Shown here piece after piece: positions 13,781 to 17,120 of a DNA stretch of 17,120 bases. The position numbers were made by a program, and so were the translations under genes. The stretch is from contig JAQXNQ010000308.1 in NCBI GenBank assembly GCA_029098085.1, positions 1-17,120 of the forward strand, read 5' to 3'. Position 1 is the first letter of the stretch; each line of letters begins with the position of its first letter. The notes under the pieces are model-generated. The model was not told the DNA's origin. It made no database searches and worked only from the letters and a program-made list of their open reading frames with translations. The stretch comes from Oscillospiraceae bacterium. GTDB taxonomy: Bacteria > Bacillota > Clostridia > Oscillospirales > Ruminococcaceae.

Positions 13781-14914
13781 TCAGTTTTCCTCCGCCGTCT
13801 CCTCAAACACCTTCTCAGCCAGACGCTTTTTCTCTCCCTCCAGCGAAGCGCCCTGCTGCATCTCGTAGAAGTCCGCAAACAGCTCGGGCAGGGGACGGGC
13901 AGGGGCGGCGTCTCCGCTCAGGCCGGGCGCTTCTCCCCGGCGGCGGAAATCCAGCCGCAGGAGGTTGGGGTAGCACTGCCGCAGCCGCTCCAGCGGATCC
14001 AGCTGCTCTTCTCCGTCGGTGAGAATCACCCGCAGATAGTCCATGGGGTCGGCAGCCGATACCACGCCGGGATCCAGCAGCTGCTCCAGCGGCCCTTCGA
14101 TCTGCCGCAGATCCCGCAGCGGCGTCAGAGGCAGCTGAGAAATCTCCACATCGCCCTTCTCCTTCAGCTCCACCATGGTCACCGACTTGGGGATCTTCCA
14201 CTCGGAAAAGGAGTATTTCAGCGGCGAACCGCAGTAGCGCACCGTCTCACGGCCCACCTGCTGGGGAAGGTGCAGATGGCCCAGCGCCACATAGTCAAAG
14301 ACGTCAAACAGGGATACATCCACATTGTCGCTGCCGCCCACGCTGACCGTTTCCGAATCGGAGCGGAAGGGCGCACCGCTGCCGGTGACAAACTGATGGG
14401 CCACCAGCACGTTCCGCCGGGCAGGGTCGGGAGCGATGGCTGACAGGGCCGCCTGCACGGCGTCCTGTTCGTTTTTGATCTCCCGATCGGGGAAGAAGGG
14501 CCGGGCCGACGCGCCCTTTACAAAGGGCAGCAGCCAGAAATCCACCGGGCCGAAGGCGTCCTCCAGCATCACCCGCCGGGGCGCACCCCGGAAAATGCCC
14601 TCCAGATAGATGCCCCGGGCCTCCAGCAGCCGGGAGCCGTAGTCCAGCCGCTCGGGGGAGTCGTGGTTGCCGCTGATCAGCAGCACCGGAATGCCCAGCT
14701 CCGCCGAACCGGTGAGAAATTCGTCCAGAATCCCCACCGACTCGGCAGGGGGGACGGTTTTGTCGTAGATGTCACCGGCGATGACCAGGGCGTCCGGCCG
14801 GTGGGTCTCGCAGAGAGTCAGAATCTGACGCAGCAGAAAGCGCTGATCCTCCCCCAGGCTGACCTCGCAGAGCCGCTTGCCGATGTGCAGGTCGGACAGA
14901 TGGAAAAATTTCAT
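13781..14914 (-). CDS. sbcD: Exonuclease SbcCD, nuclease subunit D (Mre11-like)
   Basis: A protein of 377 residues with all the calcineurin-type phosphoesterase motifs that bind two Mn ions: DLHIG (Asp8, His10), AGDIYD (Asp48), SGNHD (Asn83, His84), VAHQF (His173) and LGHLH (His213, His215). With the SbcC ATPase it forms the SbcCD nuclease, which opens DNA hairpins and processes protein-blocked or palindromic ends. The C-terminal part is of normal length. AAAGGGTG about 7 nt before the ATG is a moderate ribosome site. SbcC normally follows in the same operon, often overlapping. Here the next sequence is a hairpin and a MITE-like element, then a gene on the other strand. sbcC is therefore elsewhere or lost. 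Confidence 0.93.
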   Translation of the reverse strand: MKFFHLSDLHIGKRLCEVSLGEDQRFLLRQILTLCETHRPDALVIAGDIYDKTVPPAESVGILDEFLTGSAELGIPVLLISGNHDSPERLDYGSRLLEARGIYLEGIFRGAPRRVMLEDAFGPVDFWLLPFVKGASARPFFPDREIKNEQDAVQAALSAIAPDPARRNVLVAHQFVTGSGAPFRSDSETVSVGGSDNVDVSLFDVFDYVALGHLHLPQQVGRETVRYCGSPLKYSFSEWKIPKSVTMVELKEKGDVEISQLPLTPLRDLRQIEGPLEQLLDPGVVSAADPMDYLRVILTDGEEQLDPLERLRQCYPNLLRLDFRRRGEAPGLSGDAAPARPLPELFADFYEMQQGASLEGEKKRLAEKVFEETAEEN

Positions 14915-15323
14915 AACAACACCCTTTGGAGCTAAAGCCTTCCGGACTTTGATTTCCGGAAAGTAAAATTACACGATGTACGATTTTATCTGTTTCGACA
15001 ATTAGGATTTGCTTTTGCCGGGAAAAGAGAAACGAAATATAAAAAGTCTGTTTTCAAAAACAAAGGACAAATATGATAAGTGATATTTTCTGCCGTTTCG
15101 ACAAAAAGTATCCTGCTTTTCCGGGAAAGAACGCTGCCATTGGGGCGAATTCTGTGCCGCCAGACCGGGTCCATGTGGAAAACTATGGGGAACAGGTGGA
15201 TAAAATACAACGATTCGTATTTTATTCCGGCGGGGAAGTCCGGCCGATCGGAGCACTGCGTGAAACGGACGGGATACTTTGCCGTATTATGACGAATTGT
15301 ATCGGATGCTGCACCGCTTCGGG
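14915..15323. other. Non-coding region upstream of sbcD
   Basis: About 410 nt with no supportable gene. It contains an imperfect inverted repeat just upstream of sbcD (TCCGGA at 14941-14946 and 14955-14960, each flanked by similar bases). Two ~36-bp imperfect direct repeats (14993-15028 and 15096-15131) share TTTCGACA, then GCTTTT, then CCGGGAAA. An A/T hairpin ATAAAATAC/GTATTTTAT lies at 15200-15225. The sbcD promoter should be near 14930-15010 on the - strand but I cannot assign -35 and -10 boxes with confidence. Confidence 0.5.
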
Positions 15324-15857
15324 TCAGCAGTTCCAGGTAACGGTCACCGGATCGGCTACCCCTTCCACCGCTATCCGCTGCAGGGCCAGCAGCATCTGGC
15401 GCAGCTCCCGGGAAGCCAGGGAATCGTAAACCGCCTGCTTCTGATCGGGGCCGGCGCTGCTGTAGGCGTAAGCCGCGGCGGCGTAGAAGGTGTAGCCCAG
15501 GGCGTTGGTAGGCGTCTGGGGGATGGCGGCGGCGGTGGCGATGGCCCGGGCCGCCGCAACGGCTGCGGGGTGCTCGCCGTTGTCCGCCTCACGGGCGGCA
15601 GCAGTGGCGGCGGCAATGGCCTCACGGATGGCAGGGGTTTTGCGGCCGGTGCTGTAGTACACCACCCCAGCCTCCAGCGCACGGGCGGGACGGTTGTCGT
15701 CGGGAAAATCGGCTGTCCAGATGGACAGGCAGTGATCCCGCACCCAGTCGATAGCCCAGCGGGCCAGCGTTTCCCGATTCTGGGTGGGAATCAGTTCCAT
15801 GAGAGCCTGAACGGAGGGATCCTCCAGCCGGCCCTGCATTTTCTTGAGCTTTGCCAT
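15324..15857 (-). CDS. Imm-5-like putative immunity protein
   Basis: A protein of 177 residues, alpha-helical and very Ala-rich. I chose ATG 15857 because GAAAGGA lies just upstream and the 30-residue upstream extension is Pro/Arg-rich and unlike a protein start. LARWAIDWVRDHCLSIW, DFPDDNRPARALEAG and the Ala-rich helices with HPAAVAAARAIATAAAI resemble the family annotated as 'putative immunity protein' (Imm-5-like). This is recognition from memory, so moderate confidence. No toxin or secretion gene is adjacent, so an immunity role is not supported by context. It lies 96 nt downstream of the DUF5655 gene on the same strand and is probably cotranscribed. No clear terminator follows. Confidence 0.6.
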   Translation of the reverse strand: MAKLKKMQGRLEDPSVQALMELIPTQNRETLARWAIDWVRDHCLSIWTADFPDDNRPARALEAGVVYYSTGRKTPAIREAIAAATAAAREADNGEHPAAVAAARAIATAAAIPQTPTNALGYTFYAAAAYAYSSAGPDQKQAVYDSLASRELRQMLLALQRIAVEGVADPVTVTWNC

Positions 15858-15953
15858 GGGAAATCCTTTCGTGTGTGGGCCCCGGGCGTTTTGTTCCGGA
15901 GCCTGCGGGGATGGAAGCGGCAAACGCCGCGCGTACGGATGGTGCACCGGGGG

Positions 15954-16346
15954 TCACTTGGCCATGCTGAAGCCGTAGGCCTGCTGCAGCCAGTCCATCA
16001 GCTGCGGATCCAGCTCTTCCGCTTCATGAAGGAGCAGATGATGGGTCCAGCGGCCGGGGTAGGGCTCCACCACCTGTGCGATCCGGGGATGCTCCAGCCG
16101 GAAGGCCAGACCGAAGGTCAGCAGCAGCGCGGCGTCGCTCCGGTTGCCCAGCTTCCGGCCGGGCAGGGAAACGCAGGCAAAGACATGACGGCTGCTGAAG
16201 GTGATCTGGGTTTTCTGCACCCGGATGTTCAAAATCGGGAATTGCTCCCGCAGCAGCGCTTCCAGCGCCTCGTACAGCGGCAGCGCCCGGGGTGCAGGCT
16301 GAAAGAAGGCCAGAAGCTCGCCGGGATCCGCCTGACAAGCGGCCAT
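15954..16346 (-). CDS. DUF5655 domain protein
   Basis: A protein of 130 residues. The blocks IRVQKTQITFSSRHVFACVS (41-60), LLLTFGL (75-81) and VEPYPGRWTHHLLL (93-106) ending in AYGFSMAK match DUF5655, a small cytoplasmic domain of unknown function. The conserved Gln-Lys-x-Gln and Arg-Trp-x-His-His residues are intact. GAGGAGGGG is just upstream of ATG 16346, and a promoter with 17-bp spacing lies at 16379-16407. It is the first gene of a probable two-gene - strand operon with the Imm-5-like gene, divergent from the tRNA genes. Confidence 0.8.
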   Translation of the reverse strand: MAACQADPGELLAFFQPAPRALPLYEALEALLREQFPILNIRVQKTQITFSSRHVFACVSLPGRKLGNRSDAALLLTFGLAFRLEHPRIAQVVEPYPGRWTHHLLLHEAEELDPQLMDWLQQAYGFSMAK

Positions 16347-16378
16347 GGGAACCCCTCCTCAGGATGCTTTCTGCTATT

Positions 16379-16407
16379 ATTGTACCACAGCAAATAGAAT
16401 TCGGCAA
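16379..16407 (-). promoter_or_regulatory. Promoter of the DUF5655 / Imm-5-like operon
   Basis: On the - strand: TTGCCG (-35, 16402-16407), a 17-bp spacer, TACAAT (-10, 16379-16384). It is divergent from the tRNA promoter, with the two -35 boxes 34 bp apart. Confidence 0.6.
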
Positions 16408-16441
16408 GAGTTTGTGCGGGAGAACGGCTCCATTCCGGGGG

Positions 16442-16470
16442 TTGACAAAAGGCGCTGTTTGTGCTACAAT
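16442..16470 (+). promoter_or_regulatory. Strong promoter of the tRNA operon
   Basis: A perfect TTGACA (-35, 16442-16447), a 17-bp spacer and TACAAT (-10, 16465-16470). It lies about 55 nt before the first tRNA and is the best -35/-10 pair in the window. Confidence 0.85.
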
Positions 16471-16524
16471 AATATAGCTGTCGCAGCTGTCGCGGGTCTC
16501 ACCGGCTGCAGCATGTCCCAGCGT

Positions 16525-16601
16525 CGGGGCGTAGCTCAGTTTGGTAGAGTGCTTGGTTTGGGACCAAGATGCCGCAGGTTCAAGTCCTGTCGCCCCGACC
16601 A
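16525..16601 (+). tRNA. tRNA-Pro (anticodon TGG)
   Basis: 77 nt including an encoded CCA. The acceptor stem CGGGGCG/CGCCCCG is perfect. The anticodon stem CTTGG/CCAAG carries loop TTTGGGA with anticodon TGG. The D-arm GTAGCTCAGTTTGGTAGAG and T-loop GGTTCAAGTCC are canonical. Confidence 0.97.
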
Positions 16602-16607
16602 TCACAG

Positions 16608-16683
16608 GCTGGTGTAGCTCAGTTGGTAGAGCAGCTGATTTGTAATCAGCAGGTCGGGGGTTCGAGTCCGTCCACCAGCTCCA
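16608..16683 (+). tRNA. tRNA-Thr (anticodon TGT)
   Basis: 76 nt including an encoded CCA. The acceptor stem GCTGGTG pairs with CACCAGC. The anticodon stem GCTGA/TCAGC carries loop TTTGTAA with anticodon TGT. The T-arm has GGTTCGAGTCC. It lies 6 nt after tRNA-Pro and is part of the same transcript. Confidence 0.97.
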
Positions 16684-16717
16684 TTTTTCCGAATAGCTTC
16701 GGCTTTCAATTTAATAC

Positions 16718-16803
16718 GGACGAGTTCCCGAGTGGCCAAAGGGGGCAGACTGTAAATCTGTTGCTTTTCAGCTTCGATGGTCCGAATCCATCCTCGTCCA
16801 CCA
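16718..16803 (+). tRNA. tRNA-Tyr (anticodon GTA)
   Basis: 86 nt including CCA, with the long variable arm of class II tRNAs. The acceptor stem GGACGAG/CTCGTCC is perfect. The anticodon stem GCAGA/TCTGT has loop CTGTAAA with anticodon GTA. The anticodon is the normal one, so this gene is not an amber suppressor. It is the last tRNA before the terminator. Confidence 0.97.
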
Positions 16804-16805
16804 AC

Positions 16806-16838
16806 AAAATCTCCAGTCGCTTCGACTGGAGATTTTTT
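16806..16838 (+). terminator. Intrinsic terminator of the tRNA operon
   Basis: A perfect 14-bp stem, AAAATCTCCAGTCG / CGACTGGAGATTTT, with a 3-nt loop and a continuing T run. It begins 3 nt after the tRNA-Tyr CCA. Confidence 0.9.
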
Positions 16839-16857
16839 GCGTGGACGAGGATGCCTC

Positions 16858-16960
16858 GCTTTCCGCTGCGCGGAAAGCTGCAAGAACCGCTCCCGGCCGG
16901 AGCGGCCGGGCCATAAACCCCTGCGGGGTTTGGATGGACGCGCTTCTTGCGCGTGAGCAA
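16858..16960. repeat. REP-like palindromic intergenic repeat, copy B
   Basis: A perfect 9-bp hairpin GCTTTCCGC/GCGGAAAGC (16858-16878) is followed by GCAAGAA (16880-16886), paired with TTCTTGC (16944-16950). The middle contains CCGGCC/GGCCGG-type stems and a hairpin AAACCCC/GGGGTTT (16915-16931). Both ends match copy A at 162-254 and the centre differs. It lies just after the tRNA terminator. Confidence 0.6.
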
Positions 16961-17005
16961 ACCTTTTTTACGTGAGATTCAGGTCGATTCGGGGGGAGCG
17001 TTAAG

Positions 17006-17029
17006 AAAACGCCCCGGTGGGGCGTTTTT
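17006..17029 (+). terminator. Terminator-like hairpin near the window end
   Basis: A perfect 10-bp stem, AAAACGCCCC / GGGGCGTTTT, with loop GGT and a further T. The A and T arms make it able to work in either direction. No gene that it serves is visible, so it may belong to a small RNA, or be a second terminator for the tRNA operon. Nothing else is recognisable from 17030 to the end. Confidence 0.55.
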
Positions 17030-17120
17030 AGCGACCGGACTTCCATAAATCTGAATCCATTCGACTTGACCCGCCCAAGCGAGGTATCCCGCGTCCCCGA
17101 CGGCGCGCTGTCAAGCGCAA

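Noticed and set aside
13546..13878. Small open frames through the hairpin element (including one reading into sbcD)
   Set aside because: They run across palindromes and have no ribosome sites or domain features; the element is better explained as non-coding.
15073..15429. 118-residue + strand frame in the sbcD upstream region
   Set aside because: It crosses direct repeats and then the end of the Imm-5-like gene in antisense; no domain or ribosome site.
15858..15947. 30-residue upstream extension of the Imm-5-like protein
   Set aside because: Pro/Arg-rich with no ribosome site, whereas GAAAGGA precedes ATG 15857.
16718..16803. tRNA-Tyr as a suppressor of the TAG at 1519
   Set aside because: Its anticodon is the normal GTA, which reads UAC/UAU and not UAG.

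Overview
The window looks like a chromosomal segment of a G+C-rich, spore-forming-type Firmicute, most likely a gut clostridium of the Oscillospiraceae/Ruminococcaceae sort. The signs are strong AGGAGG ribosome sites, frequent TTG starts, a SpoIID-type/peptidoglycan-binding gene cluster, a long clostridial-type PRPP synthetase, a DUF4250 gene and a perfect CIRCE operator. No phage, plasmid, CRISPR or rRNA sequence is visible. Third codon positions are mostly G/C. Taxonomy is inference from gene content, not from a marker gene.

Layout, left to right. (1) The 3' end of malQ, then a hairpin repeat and a terminator. (2) A three-gene + strand cell-wall cluster (513-3149): a carboxypeptidase-regulatory-like beta-sandwich protein, a SpoIID-like protein with three peptidoglycan-binding modules, and a small protein with two such modules. 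The middle gene is broken by an in-frame TAG at 1519-1521. (3) prs (PRPP synthetase) with its own promoter and terminator. (4) On the - strand, a DUF4250 gene followed by a cytoplasmic DUF5696-like putative glycoside hydrolase. (5) htpG (Hsp90) under a promoter with a CIRCE element. (6) A + strand operon with 15-nt gaps: MATE transporter, Uup-type ABC-F ATPase, xylose-isomerase-like TIM-barrel enzyme. (7) A 301-bp MITE-like element made almost entirely of hairpins. (8) sbcD on the - strand, without sbcC beside it. (9) On the - strand, a DUF5655 gene and an Imm-5-like gene. (10) A tRNA operon Pro(TGG)-Thr(TGT)-Tyr(GTA), divergent from (9).

The most unusual material is not protein-coding. Two intergenic repeat families each occur twice. 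One is the MITE-like element with about 39-bp imperfect inverted ends (13443-13743), plus a degenerate half-copy in the opposite orientation (4581-4658). Both lie in convergent gene junctions a few bases after a terminator. The other is a REP-like palindrome of about 90-105 bp (162-254 and 16858-16960). The nonsense codon in the SpoIID-like gene is the other main observation: none of the 14 other gene ends in the window uses TAG.

No clearly new protein system is evident. The candidates worth checking are the hairpin-string element, the interrupted sporulation-type gene, the sbcD gene lacking its partner, and the MATE/ABC-F/TIM-barrel operon.
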